Assembly: GCF_004369205.1 (NCBI RefSeq)
Contig: NZ_QFGA01000001.1
Coordinates: forward strand, 682,001-746,000
Length of the DNA: 64,000 nucleotides
Reading direction: 5' to 3'
Source of the DNA: Pelotomaculum schinkii
GTDB taxonomy: Bacteria; Bacillota; Desulfotomaculia; Desulfotomaculales; Pelotomaculaceae
Shown piece after piece: positions 1 to 8,476 of the stretch (within the stretch, counting starts at the first letter, position 1; every line of letters starts with the position of its first letter). The notes below the pieces were generated by a model that was given only the letters and a program-made list of their open reading frames with translations, searched no databases and was not told the origin of the DNA. The position numbers and the translations under genes are program-made.

Positions 1-255
1 TCCCAGCTAATTTGATATTTAGGTAATTATCTAAATATATTATAATTCACCTGCCACCATGAGTCAATATTCCTCTGGCCCTTTCGAAAACAATAAAGGT
101 CTAATCCGTTATCCTGATACCTGCATGAAACGAGCAACGTGAAAGTGGTATTTGTTTTTTCCCGAACTCTAAAATAGCATTAGAATAGTAGGTAAGATAG
201 CGTTGTATATCGAATTCATATTCATAACGGTCTTTTATGTTTGGAGGCATTATTA

Positions 256-1833
256 TTGGAGACAAAAAAAAGCCATATTGCTTTGATTCAATGGAAAAGC
301 TTTCGTTTAAAAATATTTTTTGAGGGAATTTTGGTCGGTTTATTCGCTGGTATACTGGTCGTGGCGTTTAGGTACCTCTTGGAAAAAGCCGAATTATTGC
401 GCGAACATATCTATACTGTTTTAGAGGTAAACGGCTCTGGGGTCACTTTTTTATGGTTTATTGCGCTAATAATGGTGTCTGTCTGCCTGGGTTTTATTTC
501 CCATATAGTCCCTATGGCCAGCGGAAGCGGCATACCACAGGTAAAAGGTATTATCCTGGGTCACTTCAAGATGGGCTGGCTAAAAATAATCATAGGGAAA
601 TTTCTTGGCGGAGTTCTTGCTATTGGTTCAGGCATGTCGCTGGGACGTGAGGGTCCCTCCATCCAATTGGGAGCTATGGCGGGTCAAGGCGTCAGCCGCC
701 TTTTAGGCAGGTTAAGAATAGAGGAAAAGTATTTAATTACAAGCGGCGCCAGCGCTGGTTTAGCAGCAGCTTTTAATGCGCCGCTCGCTGGAGTAATCTT
801 TGCGCTTGAAGAATTGCACAAAAACTTTTCCCCGGCTGTCTTGATGTCGGCTATGGCAGCATCGCTAACAGCCGATTTAATAACCCAACAAGTCTTCGGC
901 CAAAAACCTGTCTTTAACTTCCATGATCTCGTTGTGTTACCGCATAATTACTACATTTATGTTGTTGGTCTTGGTGTCATCTGCGGGTTTTTGGGCTTTC
1001 TCTTTAACCGGACGCTGACAAAGACAATGGATAGTTACAATAAGATCACCTGGCTGCCAAAAACGTTTATGTCGGCGCCAGCCTTAATACTCGGTGGAAT
1101 ATTGGGCTTTTTCCTGCCTGAAGTTCTGGGGGGAGGAAACAAACTCATCGACTCTGTTGGACAGGCCAGCTATGGGATCGCTATTTTATTAATATTTTTT
1201 ACTGTTAAATTTATATATACCATGATCAGCTACGGTTCCGGCGTACCGGGAGGAATATTCATGCCGATGCTGGTTATCGGAGCGCTGGCCGGAGCTATAT
1301 ATGGCAATATGCTCATAGTCTATTTTCATATTGATCAACATTTCTTTAATAATTTTGTTGTTTTGGCCATGGCTGCTTATTTCACCGCCATTGTCAAGGC
1401 GCCGGTGACCGGCAGTATTCTAATTACTGAAATGACAGGTTCTTTTGACCATTTATTAGCGCTAATCATCGTTTCGGTAACTGCCTATATGGTTAGTGAT
1501 ATCTTAAAAACCGCGCCAATATATGAAACATTATTGGCGCGGTCGCTGGTTAAAAAGAATCACAATATTTACTCCGGTTGGGACAATAAGACCCTGATTG
1601 AAGTTGCCGTATGTCTTGGTTCAAAGCTGGAAGGCAAAAGAATAATGGATATCGCCTGGCCGCCTCACTGCCTGCTGATAAGTATTAAGCGGGGCGAAGC
1701 CGAAATTATCCCCAGGGGAAATACAAAAATCATAGTCGGTGATTATCTATTCGCGCTTGCCAATGAAAATGAATCGGCAGATATAAAAGAAGCATTGTCT
1801 CTCATGGCAGGGACCGCTCAAACCATGGAATAG
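256..1833 (+). CDS. ClC-type chloride/proton antiporter with C-terminal TrkA-C domain
   Basis: Integral membrane anion transporter of the ClC family, about 525 residues. The diagnostic ClC motifs are in order: GSGIPQVKG near residue 90, GREGPSIQLGA near 130 and GVPGGIFMPML near 330. The glutamate of GREGP is the gating glutamate of H+/Cl- exchangers, so exchange rather than a pure channel is likely. The last 80 residues look like a TrkA-C (RCK C) regulatory domain, which in other transporters binds small ligands. An upstream in-frame TTG exists at 241, but its own bases form the Shine-Dalgarno TGGAGG for the TTG at 256, which I take as the start. It converges on the aminomutase gene next door. 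c-di-AMP is known to govern ion and osmolyte balance in Firmicutes, so the pairing with a c-di-AMP-controlled gene may be meaningful. Confidence 0.9.
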   Translation: METKKSHIALIQWKSFRLKIFFEGILVGLFAGILVVAFRYLLEKAELLREHIYTVLEVNGSGVTFLWFIALIMVSVCLGFISHIVPMASGSGIPQVKGIILGHFKMGWLKIIIGKFLGGVLAIGSGMSLGREGPSIQLGAMAGQGVSRLLGRLRIEEKYLITSGASAGLAAAFNAPLAGVIFALEELHKNFSPAVLMSAMAASLTADLITQQVFGQKPVFNFHDLVVLPHNYYIYVVGLGVICGFLGFLFNRTLTKTMDSYNKITWLPKTFMSAPALILGGILGFFLPEVLGGGNKLIDSVGQASYGIAILLIFFTVKFIYTMISYGSGVPGGIFMPMLVIGALAGAIYGNMLIVYFHIDQHFFNNFVVLAMAAYFTAIVKAPVTGSILITEMTGSFDHLLALIIVSVTAYMVSDILKTAPIYETLLARSLVKKNHNIYSGWDNKTLIEVAVCLGSKLEGKRIMDIAWPPHCLLISIKRGEAEIIPRGNTKIIVGDYLFALANENESADIKEALSLMAGTAQTME

Positions 1834-1865
1834 ATAACAATACCGTGCCAGGCGGGTGTAATCAT

Positions 1866-3134
1866 TTATTCTCCTTCGGGCAGGCAACGGTAGTCCAGCA
1901 ACCTGTTTTCCCACGTACGCATCCTTACCTTACCGTCTCCTTGGTTCAGTATATAAGGAGGCATAACAGGAGTTTTTCCGTAACCGTTGGGGGCATTGAT
2001 AATGTATGTCGGGACGGCCAAACCGGAAGTATAGCCGCGCAGTTTTTCCATAACTGCAATACCCTCGTCCACAGACGTAATAAAATGGCGTGTACCCTTT
2101 ACCGCTTTAGCTTGAAAAATATAATAGGGCTTGACCCTTATCTTCAAAAGTTCCTGGTTAAGTTTTTTCATAACGTGCGGGTCGTTGTTTATTCCTTTTA
2201 AAAGAACCGCCTGATTCCCTAAAACCACACCGGCTTCAACTAGTCTATCGCAGGCCTGCTTGCTCTCCGGTGTAATCTCCCGTGGATGGTTAAACTGCGT
2301 ATTAATATAAATTGGGGGATGTTTCTTAAGAACCTCACATAACTCCGGTGTGATTCGCTGCGGCAAAGTGACAATGGTCCTGGTGCCCAGACGCTTTATT
2401 TCCACATGCTTGATATTATCCAGTTCACCCAGCAGCCAGTCTATCTTTCTGTCGCTTAGAAGCAGCGCGTCGCCGCCTGTGATCAGGACATCGCGAATTT
2501 CCTTGTTTTCCCGGATATAGTCCAACGCAGCCATTAGATTCTGATGTGGCTTGTGTTGATCCACCTCGCCGATATTCCTGCGCCTCTGGCAATGGCGGCA
2601 GTACATGGCGCACTGGTTGGTAACGTTGATAATCAACCGGTCCGGATAGCGCCTGGTGACGCACGGCGCTGGGGAAGTGAATTCCTCGGCCATGGGATCG
2701 ACATAACCGGTACTGTCCATCTCATCGATAGAAGGTACCGATTGCATGCGGATCGGGTCGTGGCTGCAGTCTCCTTCCATCAGCGAGGCATAGTAAGGTG
2801 ATATTGCCCATCGATAACGCATCCCCACTCTTCTAATATGAGTGCACTGTTCATCATTAAAGCCAAATAGCCGGGCTAGCGTAAATACATCTTTGATCCG
2901 GTTGGCCATCTGCCAGCGCCAGTCATGCCAGTTTTCTTCGCTGGCGTCGAAATAACCGAGCTGCCTTTCCTTGTTAAAATTAATCATTTCCTGCATATCA
3001 AAACCGGTCTTTATTTCATCTTTTTTTTCCAGATAATCATTAATTCTCTTTTTTAAATCATCCGCCCGTTTAAGCGCAATAGCCTGTTTTTCTTCGTTCG
3101 TAAATTCGAATTTCTCAATAGAAGGTATGGACAT
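1866..3134 (-). CDS. eam: glutamate 2,3-aminomutase (radical SAM, PLP; KamA family)
   Basis: Radical SAM, PLP-dependent aminomutase of the KamA family, about 422 residues. The cluster motif CAMYCRHC supplies C176, C180 and C183. The PLP lysine is K388 in NGYGK. In clostridial lysine 2,3-aminomutase two aspartates (D293, D330) hold the substrate side-chain amine. The aligned positions here are K344 (FQAK) and N381 (IINAPNG), with exactly the same 37-residue spacing and the same 7-residue distance to the PLP lysine. This Lys/Asn pair is the signature reported for glutamate 2,3-aminomutase, so the product is probably beta-glutamate, a known compatible solute. Start ATG at 3134 (GTG 3137 is possible) behind AAGGAG. 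The 5' leader carries a c-di-AMP riboswitch and a terminator. Substrate is inferred from two residues and context. Confidence 0.8.
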   Translation of the reverse strand: MSIPSIEKFEFTNEEKQAIALKRADDLKKRINDYLEKKDEIKTGFDMQEMINFNKERQLGYFDASEENWHDWRWQMANRIKDVFTLARLFGFNDEQCTHIRRVGMRYRWAISPYYASLMEGDCSHDPIRMQSVPSIDEMDSTGYVDPMAEEFTSPAPCVTRRYPDRLIINVTNQCAMYCRHCQRRRNIGEVDQHKPHQNLMAALDYIRENKEIRDVLITGGDALLLSDRKIDWLLGELDNIKHVEIKRLGTRTIVTLPQRITPELCEVLKKHPPIYINTQFNHPREITPESKQACDRLVEAGVVLGNQAVLLKGINNDPHVMKKLNQELLKIRVKPYYIFQAKAVKGTRHFITSVDEGIAVMEKLRGYTSGLAVPTYIINAPNGYGKTPVMPPYILNQGDGKVRMRTWENRLLDYRCLPEGE

Positions 3135-3188
3135 CACAAGTATCTCCTTTCAAATTTTATTTGTAATGCAAGAAATAAAGTGCAGAAA

Positions 3189-3213
3189 ACCCCCGGAGCA
3201 TACGTCCGGGGGT
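3189..3213 (-). terminator. expression-platform terminator of the c-di-AMP riboswitch
   Basis: Perfect 8-bp stem CCCCCGGA/TCCGGGGG with a 7-nt loop, followed on the minus strand by TTTTCTGC. It lies between the riboswitch aptamer and the aminomutase start, as expected for a ligand-induced OFF switch. Confidence 0.8.
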
Positions 3214-3242
3214 TAAAAGAGGTCAAGCAAGTCAAAGGCTGG

Positions 3243-3408
3243 TTGTAGACCGCCTGTTTCCTCCCTTTCAACGCTTACGAAGTTAGCTGACGGATTCGGG
3301 CCGAAAGAGTAGCCCTACGATGCCGACAACACGTTGGAGTCTGGTCGAGCACCGATTCACCCCGTAAATTGGTTCCCCCGCTTCTTTTTATGAAGAATTA
3401 AGCGAATT
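3243..3408 (-). promoter_or_regulatory. c-di-AMP riboswitch (ydaO/yuaA type)
   Basis: Read on the minus strand, the conserved ydaO-yuaA blocks appear in order: GCGGGGGAACC, then GGGTGAATCGGTG, then GTAGGGCTACTCTTTCGGCC, then CGAATCCGTCAGCTAAC, TTCGTAAGCGTTG and AAAGGGAGG. These match the Bacillus subtilis ydaO aptamer closely in sequence and spacing. A terminator hairpin and then the aminomutase gene follow. The family binds c-di-AMP and normally turns expression off when the second messenger is high (low turgor demand). Boundaries are approximate. Confidence 0.93.
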
Positions 3409-3955
3409 AGGAGCAATATTAAATTCAAGATATACTGACAACAGACAACTTATATCATTCAATAAGGTTGCCTGTTGTCAGTATATCATAATAAATTTTC
3501 CAGGTCAATCTTATATTGACGTTCTTATATTGACGTTCTATTAATAATTAACCCCAGTGGTGCAATCAAGGCTGATATAATCACCATGGAACTATAAGAA
3601 ATAGTTGCTGCTCCCCCAAAAAAATTATATTATTGCAGCTATTCCCCAAACTCCATACATGCCTCCCGGTCATAAGTTCCGAACCGGCATTGATACAATG
3701 AAGGAGTCTTAATAACTGTTAGACATGCTCTGAATTATACATACCCTCCTTTGTAAAAGCCAGGCGCCATCATAAATTTGGGAATCTTTTGTTTAATCAG
3801 GCGATTTGCTATATTGACCAAGTAATCTAACTATGATATCATAAAACAACCAACAACTTGATTATATTAATAAAGTTGTCTGTTATTGTGTGTCACGCTA
3901 ACTATTTTTCCCCATTGCAAGTCAAAGTAAGGTGAAATTCATAAAATTTTAGAAT
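3409..3955. other. intergenic region with MITE-like hairpins and a decayed reading frame
   Basis: No intact gene. A strong inverted repeat lies at 3429-3487 (arms about 23 nt around GACAACAGACAACTT). A related but weaker one lies at 3843-3895 and ends in AAGTTGTCTGTTATTGT, so the outer ends of the two are inverted copies of each other. A 14-bp tandem duplication (CTTATATTGACGTT) sits at 3510-3537. Between them, minus-strand bases 3541-3660 can be read with one frameshift as a short hydrophobic, permease-like stretch (for example GGAATISYSSMVIISALIAP), probably a gene remnant. The whole could be a small degenerate transposable element, but no target duplication is clear. Confidence 0.4.
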
Positions 3956-3961
3956 GTAATC

Positions 3962-4075
3962 GGGATATCCCCTGGTTATTTAAAGCTTATATCAAGTCAA
4001 GGCAGAATAGGTTAGCAAAACAAGCTAAAGCCAGTTTGCCAAAGTCCCAGGGATATTCCTGGGTTTTATGTTTTA
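3962..4075 (+). promoter_or_regulatory. structured leader with attenuator, upstream of amino acid ABC transporter
   Basis: A terminator stem CCCAGG/CCTGGG (4046-4063) followed by TTTTATGTTTT lies 75 bp before the first gene of the transporter operon. The segment ATATCCCCTGG at 3965-3975 can pair with CCAGGGATAT at 4047-4056, which would break the terminator. In between is a hairpin GGTTAGC/GCTAAAGCC at about 4012-4032. This is the architecture of a transcription attenuator. It does not match any riboswitch class I can name. Confidence 0.5.
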
Positions 4076-4149
4076 AGATGCAAGTTTAAGGAGGTGGACA
4101 AGAGGACCAGCTTATAGAAAAAAATTATTATGGGAGGCGAAATCATTTT

Positions 4150-4938
4150 ATGATACGGAAAACCCTGTTACACGCGATTCTGGTGGCCATGCTGGTATTC
4201 GCCGTGGCCGGCTGCGGCGGATCTAAAGAAAGCGAAAATCCAACTACCGGCGAGCAGGTTAAAGAAACATTCAGTTGGTCCTGTTCCGGCCAATACCGCC
4301 CGTTTAACTATTATGACGAAGGCAATAACCTGACCGGCTTCGACGTGGAAATCGGCAAAGCCCTGGCTGAAAAAATGGGCCTGGAGCCAACACCTGTTAC
4401 GGCGCCATGGGACAGCCTGATTAACGGACTGCAGGCCAAGCGGTATGACGCCATTCTAGGCAGTATGACTATAACCGAGGATAGAAAGCAACAGGTCGAT
4501 TTCTCAGACCCCTATTACGTTTCCGGAGGCCAGCTCTTTGTCTATAAGGAATCTGGGATAAAAAGCGTAGCAGACCTAAAGAAAGATACCAAGATCGGCG
4601 TGCTCACCACGAGTACTTATGACGAAGAAGCAAGAAAATATTCACAAAATATTATTAACTACTCAAGTGACGAGACTGCTCTGCGTGACCTTGACGCCGG
4701 CCGCTTGCAGGCTGTCATCACCGACCGCTTTGTCGGCAAACTTGCCATAGATGAGACCGGACTGAAAAACATCGAAATGGTCGGAGACCTCCTGTTCGTG
4801 GAGGAAATCGGTATTGCCTTCCGCCAGGAGGATGACACTTTGAGGGAAAAAGTAAACAATGCCCTTAAGGAAATTAAGCAAGACGGTACTTATCTGGAAA
4901 TCAGTAAAAAGTATTTTGATCAAGACATCAGTAAATAA
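4150..4938 (+). CDS. polar amino acid ABC transporter, substrate-binding lipoprotein
   Basis: Extracellular solute-binding protein, 262 residues, family SBP_bac_3 (GlnH/HisJ/ArtJ type). The N-terminus is a lipoprotein signal ending in VAGCG, so it would be lipid-anchored at the cysteine near residue 22. The stretch GQYRPFNYYDEGNNLTGFD, then EIGKALAEKMG, and the central ILGSMTITEDRKQQVDFSDP are typical of the ligand-binding fold. First gene of a three-gene import operon (binding protein, permease, ATPase). Substrate cannot be fixed from sequence; glutamine, arginine or cystine are all possible. SD GGAGGCG lies before the ATG. Confidence 0.9.
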   Translation: MIRKTLLHAILVAMLVFAVAGCGGSKESENPTTGEQVKETFSWSCSGQYRPFNYYDEGNNLTGFDVEIGKALAEKMGLEPTPVTAPWDSLINGLQAKRYDAILGSMTITEDRKQQVDFSDPYYVSGGQLFVYKESGIKSVADLKKDTKIGVLTTSTYDEEARKYSQNIINYSSDETALRDLDAGRLQAVITDRFVGKLAIDETGLKNIEMVGDLLFVEEIGIAFRQEDDTLREKVNNALKEIKQDGTYLEISKKYFDQDISK

Positions 4939-4956
4939 AAGGTTAGACAACCTTTT
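4937..4956 (+). terminator. intra-operon stem-loop after the binding-protein gene
   Basis: Perfect hairpin AAAAGGTT-AGAC-AACCTTTT overlapping the stop codon and followed by ATTCTT. Such hairpins after binding-protein genes usually stabilise the upstream transcript or partly terminate, giving more binding protein than permease. Confidence 0.5.
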
Positions 4957-5046
4957 ATTCTTATATTGCCGGCATGCTATTCATACTAGAGGGAGGGGAC
5001 ACGCCCAGGCGGGTTCCCCTTCCCTAGAAAGTTGGGGGGTGTTGAC

Positions 5047-5700
5047 TTGCATTTCTTATCCGATCTGATAACCTACGGACCGTTTTTTTTCAAGGCCATG
5101 CAGGTTACGGTACTGCTGACAGCCGCTTCAATAACTATAGGTATGGCCATCGGTCTGTTGTTTGCCCTCCTCAAAATTTCCAAGCGAAAATTATTTAACC
5201 GTATTGCGGATATTTATATAGGTTTAATCAGGGGTACACCTCTAATTGTACAGCTTTTCTTCGTTTATTTTGGCCTGGCTGAGATTGTGGACTTCGGCCA
5301 GTTTTGGTCGGCCTCAATTGCCCTGGCGGTTCACAGCGGCGCTTACATTGCGGAAATATTCCGGGCCGGCATACAGTCCATAGATCGCGGCCAGATGGAA
5401 GCGGCTCGCTCACTGGGTATGAGTTATCCGCTCGCCATGCGCCGGATCATCCTGCCTCAGGCATTTAAGCGCGTTATCCCACCACTTGGCAATCAGTTTA
5501 TCATTGGGCTCAAAGACTCCTCTCTGGCAGCCTTTATCGCCATGGATGAACTATTTCACCTGGCACAGAGGTTTGCAGCTTCTACCTTCCGTTCAATGGA
5601 ATTTTATGCCATGGGTGGTCTCTACTACCTGTTTCTGATTACTATTTTCACTTTAGCTGTTAATGCCCTTGAACGGCGTCTTAAAGTAGATGAAATTTAA
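5047..5700 (+). CDS. polar amino acid ABC transporter permease
   Basis: Inner-membrane permease of the His/Glu/Gln/Arg family, about 217 residues with five predicted membrane spans. The EAA loop that docks the ATPase is clear: [20 protein letters not shown], followed by the conserved [13 protein letters not shown]. The TTG at 5047 is preferred over the in-frame TTG at 5032 because the GGGGGGT at 5034-5040 is then a properly spaced ribosome-binding site. It probably works as a homodimer with the flanking binding protein and ATPase. Confidence 0.9.
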   Translation: MHFLSDLITYGPFFFKAMQVTVLLTAASITIGMAIGLLFALLKISKRKLFNRIADIYIGLIRGTPLIVQLFFVYFGLAEIVDFGQFWSASIALAVHSGAYIAEIFRAGIQSIDRGQMEAARSLGMSYPLAMRRIILPQAFKRVIPPLGNQFIIGLKDSSLAAFIAMDELFHLAQRFAASTFRSMEFYAMGGLYYLFLITIFTLAVNALERRLKVDEI

Positions 5701-5714
5701 AGGAGGTGTTTTAT

Positions 5715-6530
5715 TTGATAAAAATTAAAAACCTCAACAAACATTTTGGCTCCCTGCATGTACTACGTGACATTGACCTCAATGTGGGGAAAAGCGATGT
5801 GGTTGTTATCATCGGCGCCAGTGGCTCGGGAAAAAGCACTCTATTGCGCTGTATTAATCTCCTTGAGGAACCCAGCAGCGGAGAAATATGGATTGAAGGA
5901 AATATAGTGGACCGTCGCAAAAAAAACCGACTTAACATCCTGCGCCGGGATGTAGGGATGGTCTTTCAGCACTTTAACCTGTTTCCCCATTTTACCGTGC
6001 TTGGTAATATTACCGAAGCGCCTGTGCAAGTCCGCCAAGTGGATAAACAGCAAGCATATGAGAGCGCCATGGCATTGCTGGAAAAAGTAGGCTTGACTGA
6101 TAAGGCCCATGCCTACCCATCTCAACTGTCAGGCGGCCAGAAACAGCGGGTGGCTATTGCCCGGGCCCTGGCTATGAAACCCAAGGTTATGCTGTTTGAC
6201 GAACCGACTTCGGCCCTTGACCCCGAACTGGTGGGAGAGGTATTGGCGGTGATGAAGCAGCTTGCCGCCGAGGGCATGACCATGATTGTGGTATCCCATG
6301 AAATGGCCTTTGCCAGGGAGGTAGGCGATTGGTTGGTTTACATGGATGAAGGTAAAATTGTGGAAGTCGGGCGCCCGGAACAGATTTTCGAGGAACCCCG
6401 TCACGAACGGACAAAAACTTTCTTAAGCAGGGTTAGAGAACCGAACAATTTTAGGAAGAGAGAGCCCCGGCTTTTCACTCCCCGGACAGGTAAAGGAGAA
6501 AACCGGGGACTGGCCACAGACGCAGTTTAA
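5715..6530 (+). CDS. polar amino acid ABC transporter ATP-binding protein
   Basis: Cytoplasmic ATPase of the GlnQ/HisP class, about 271 residues. Walker [11 protein letters not shown]-loop [10 protein letters not shown], signature [15 protein letters not shown], Walker [15 protein letters not shown] and the H-loop [11 protein letters not shown] are all intact. The start is TTG at 5715, 7 bases after AAGGAGGTG. An upstream GTG at 5706 lies inside that SD. The protein carries a basic C-terminal tail of about 30 residues beyond the usual family end, of unknown role. Last gene of the operon. Confidence 0.92.
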   Translation: MIKIKNLNKHFGSLHVLRDIDLNVGKSDVVVIIGASGSGKSTLLRCINLLEEPSSGEIWIEGNIVDRRKKNRLNILRRDVGMVFQHFNLFPHFTVLGNITEAPVQVRQVDKQQAYESAMALLEKVGLTDKAHAYPSQLSGGQKQRVAIARALAMKPKVMLFDEPTSALDPELVGEVLAVMKQLAAEGMTMIVVSHEMAFAREVGDWLVYMDEGKIVEVGRPEQIFEEPRHERTKTFLSRVREPNNFRKREPRLFTPRTGKGENRGLATDAV

Positions 6531-6537
6531 TGCAGAC

Positions 6538-6576
6538 GGGACAATTCCGGGTATCATCACCACCAGGAATTGTCCC
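6538..6576 (+). terminator. terminator of the amino acid ABC operon
   Basis: Perfect 11-bp stem GGGACAATTCC/GGAATTGTCCC starting 8 bases after the ATPase stop. The 3' T-tract is weak. Confidence 0.55.
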
Positions 6577-6654
6577 ATCTATTCACAACCTGGACTTTCA
6601 TGTATATTAAGACAAAACAACTGCACGTATTATGGTAAGCTGCCTAAAGAAAGC

Positions 6655-6690
6655 GTCACTGACCATAATCTCCTAATTCTGGTCAGTGAC
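6655..6690 (-). terminator. terminator-like hairpin downstream of yedF
   Basis: Perfect 11-bp inverted repeat GTCACTGACCA/TGGTCAGTGAC about 30 bases past the yedF stop. The minus-strand side is followed by GCTTTCTTTAGG, a modest T-tract. Confidence 0.5.
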
Positions 6691-6720
6691 ACCACAGAGA
6701 TCTGCTGCTTTCCGAAAACA

Positions 6721-7329
6721 CTACCCCACAGTAATGACCTTGCCCGGTTCAATAAGTCGACTGTTGATATCGTACATATTGGAGACCACTCCAACGGCCA
6801 GCTTTTCTTTCAGCTTGTAATAATTCAGGCAGGTACCGCAGACCAGTATTTCCGTCCCCGCAAGAGCCAGCTTTTGCATTTGTTCCAACACCGGTGAGCC
6901 TTCCAAAGCCAGGTACACTCCGGTATTAAGAAGAAGCAGCGCTTTGGCTGACTTTTGTTCAGCGAGCGTAACCATCAGGCTTTTCATCAGGACTTCACCC
7001 AGGTCGGGTGAACCCTGACCAATGGCGTTGCTTGTTATAAAGTACACCGCCCTGCCTTCTTCAACCTCCGCCACGACTTTCTTAGCGGGGTCCGTAGCGG
7101 GGACCTCCCCTCCTGTTCCACCGATGATCAGGTGGTAGGCGCCGTCCTTCTCCTCGACCTCTACGCTGCGTCCGGCATTCCCGGCAAAACGGGAAACATT
7201 TTCCCTGGCAGCGTCATTATCGACGATTACAAGAAGGGGCTCCACCCCTACTTCTTCCAATGCCTTTTTGGTGTTAATCACTGGAGCGGGGCAGGCCAAC
7301 CCCCGGCAGTCAAGCACCTTCACGGTCAT
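6721..7329 (-). CDS. yedF: selenium metabolism protein YedF (TusA domain + DsrE-like domain)
   Basis: 202 residues. The N-terminal 75 residues are a TusA/SirA-like domain with the CPxP-type motif DCRGLACPAPVINTKKAL, whose cysteine carries sulfur or selenium as a persulfide/perselenide. The C-terminal half is DsrE-like, with a second conserved cysteine pair in LVCGTCLNYYKL. This two-domain fusion is the YedF family found in genomes that use selenium. No selD, selA or selU gene lies in the window, so the link rests on the family only. ATG start behind AAAGGAAGAG. Confidence 0.88.
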   Translation of the reverse strand: MTVKVLDCRGLACPAPVINTKKALEEVGVEPLLVIVDNDAARENVSRFAGNAGRSVEVEEKDGAYHLIIGGTGGEVPATDPAKKVVAEVEEGRAVYFITSNAIGQGSPDLGEVLMKSLMVTLAEQKSAKALLLLNTGVYLALEGSPVLEQMQKLALAGTEILVCGTCLNYYKLKEKLAVGVVSNMYDINSRLIEPGKVITVG

Positions 7330-7449
7330 AGAATCTCTTCCTTTGCTTAATATATTAGATTATATGGAAGAATTCAGGACTTGCAATAAAATACCTTCAT
7401 TATTTTAATAGAAAATATTTATCATTAGACCGTGTGAAATGTAAATTTA

Positions 7450-8334
7450 TTATGACCTCTGGCTTGCCGTTTTCAAGATAGCCTCCAGCTCTGGAGCTGC
7501 GAAGATATGCGTACGGCCGCAAAAGTGACAGCGAACCTCGGCCTGCCCCTGTTCTTGTAAAATTTTTTGGATCTCCTGTTGGCCCATGGCGACAAGAATA
7601 TCTCCAATTCTTTCATGCGAACACCTGCATTTGAAACTCAAGGGGACTCTTTCCAGGTAATGTACCTTTAGTCCCCCGACAGCTTCAGCAACAATTTCCT
7701 CGGGGGGCAAGCCACGGGCAACCAGGGTGCTGACCGGCGTCAGCTGGCTGATGCTTTTTTCCAACAGGGTCAAGACCTCCTCCTCCGCTCCTGGAAAAAG
7801 CTGTACAATCAAACCACCGGAAGCTCTAACACCGCCGTCAGGGGCTACCAGTACCCCGAGCGCCACTGCTGAAGGGGTTTGTTCGGAAACTAAAAGGTAC
7901 TGGGCAATGTCCTCGCCGATTTCGCCGGAGACAAGCTCCACACTCCCGGTAAAGGGTTCCTTTAATCCCAGGTCCTTGGTAACGTATAAAACGCCTTTCC
8001 CGACCGCTGCCCCCACCGGCAGCTTCCCGCCGGCTGCATGCTCAAGGTCGGTATGGGGTTCCTGGACATAACCCCTGACTTCACCGGCTGCGTTCGCGGT
8101 TACTATAATTGCTCCAAGCGGCCCGTCCCCGAAGATACGCAGGGTAATAAGGTCCTCGCCCTTTAGGTTCGCACCCAGCAGCAGGCCGGCTGTCAACGAC
8201 CGGCCCAGGGCGGCGCTGGTCACTGGCCAGGTATCATGCCTCTTTCTTGCTTCTTCAACCAGATGAGTGGTAGTCGCGGCAAAAACCCGGAACTTGCCGT
8301 CTTCCCCGACTCCCCGTACCAGATAATCCTCCAT
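7450..8334 (-). CDS. hslO: redox-regulated chaperone Hsp33
   Basis: Cytoplasmic holdase, 294 residues, usual length. The N-terminal Hsp33 domain is recognisable (DYLVRGVGEDGKFRVFAA). The C-terminal zinc site is intact: CRC near residue 239 and CHFC near 271. These four cysteines bind zinc when reduced and form disulfides on oxidative stress, which activates the chaperone. ATG start behind AAGGAG. Monocistronic between yedF and a divergent gene. Confidence 0.95.
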   Translation of the reverse strand: MEDYLVRGVGEDGKFRVFAATTTHLVEEARKRHDTWPVTSAALGRSLTAGLLLGANLKGEDLITLRIFGDGPLGAIIVTANAAGEVRGYVQEPHTDLEHAAGGKLPVGAAVGKGVLYVTKDLGLKEPFTGSVELVSGEIGEDIAQYLLVSEQTPSAVALGVLVAPDGGVRASGGLIVQLFPGAEEEVLTLLEKSISQLTPVSTLVARGLPPEEIVAEAVGGLKVHYLERVPLSFKCRCSHERIGDILVAMGQQEIQKILQEQGQAEVRCHFCGRTHIFAAPELEAILKTASQRS

Positions 8335-8476
8335 ACCATACTCCTTTATTTTGCCGTTCTATGCTGACTCTTTCGTGTATACTTTCACCATTTTACCATG
8401 AACCTACTAACATCATACATAGCTTGCTGATTTTTTGAGAAAATAACAGCAGAATAATGCCAGGGAGGTAACCTGA

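Noticed and set aside
58-144. 28-codon ORF upstream of the ClC gene
   Set aside because: No SD and no protein-like pattern; probably chance.
1866-3134. Annotation as lysine 2,3-aminomutase
   Set aside because: Both lysine-side-chain-binding aspartates are replaced (K344, N381) in the pattern of glutamate 2,3-aminomutase.
4012-4042. c-di-GMP-I (GEMM) riboswitch in the ABC transporter leader
   Set aside because: Only short resemblance (AAAGCCAGTTTGCC); the GNRA-tetraloop receptor helix and overall length are missing.
4859-5068. 69-codon ORF between the binding-protein and permease genes
   Set aside because: It overlaps the 3' end of one gene and the start of the next in another frame, lacks an SD and crosses the intergenic hairpin.
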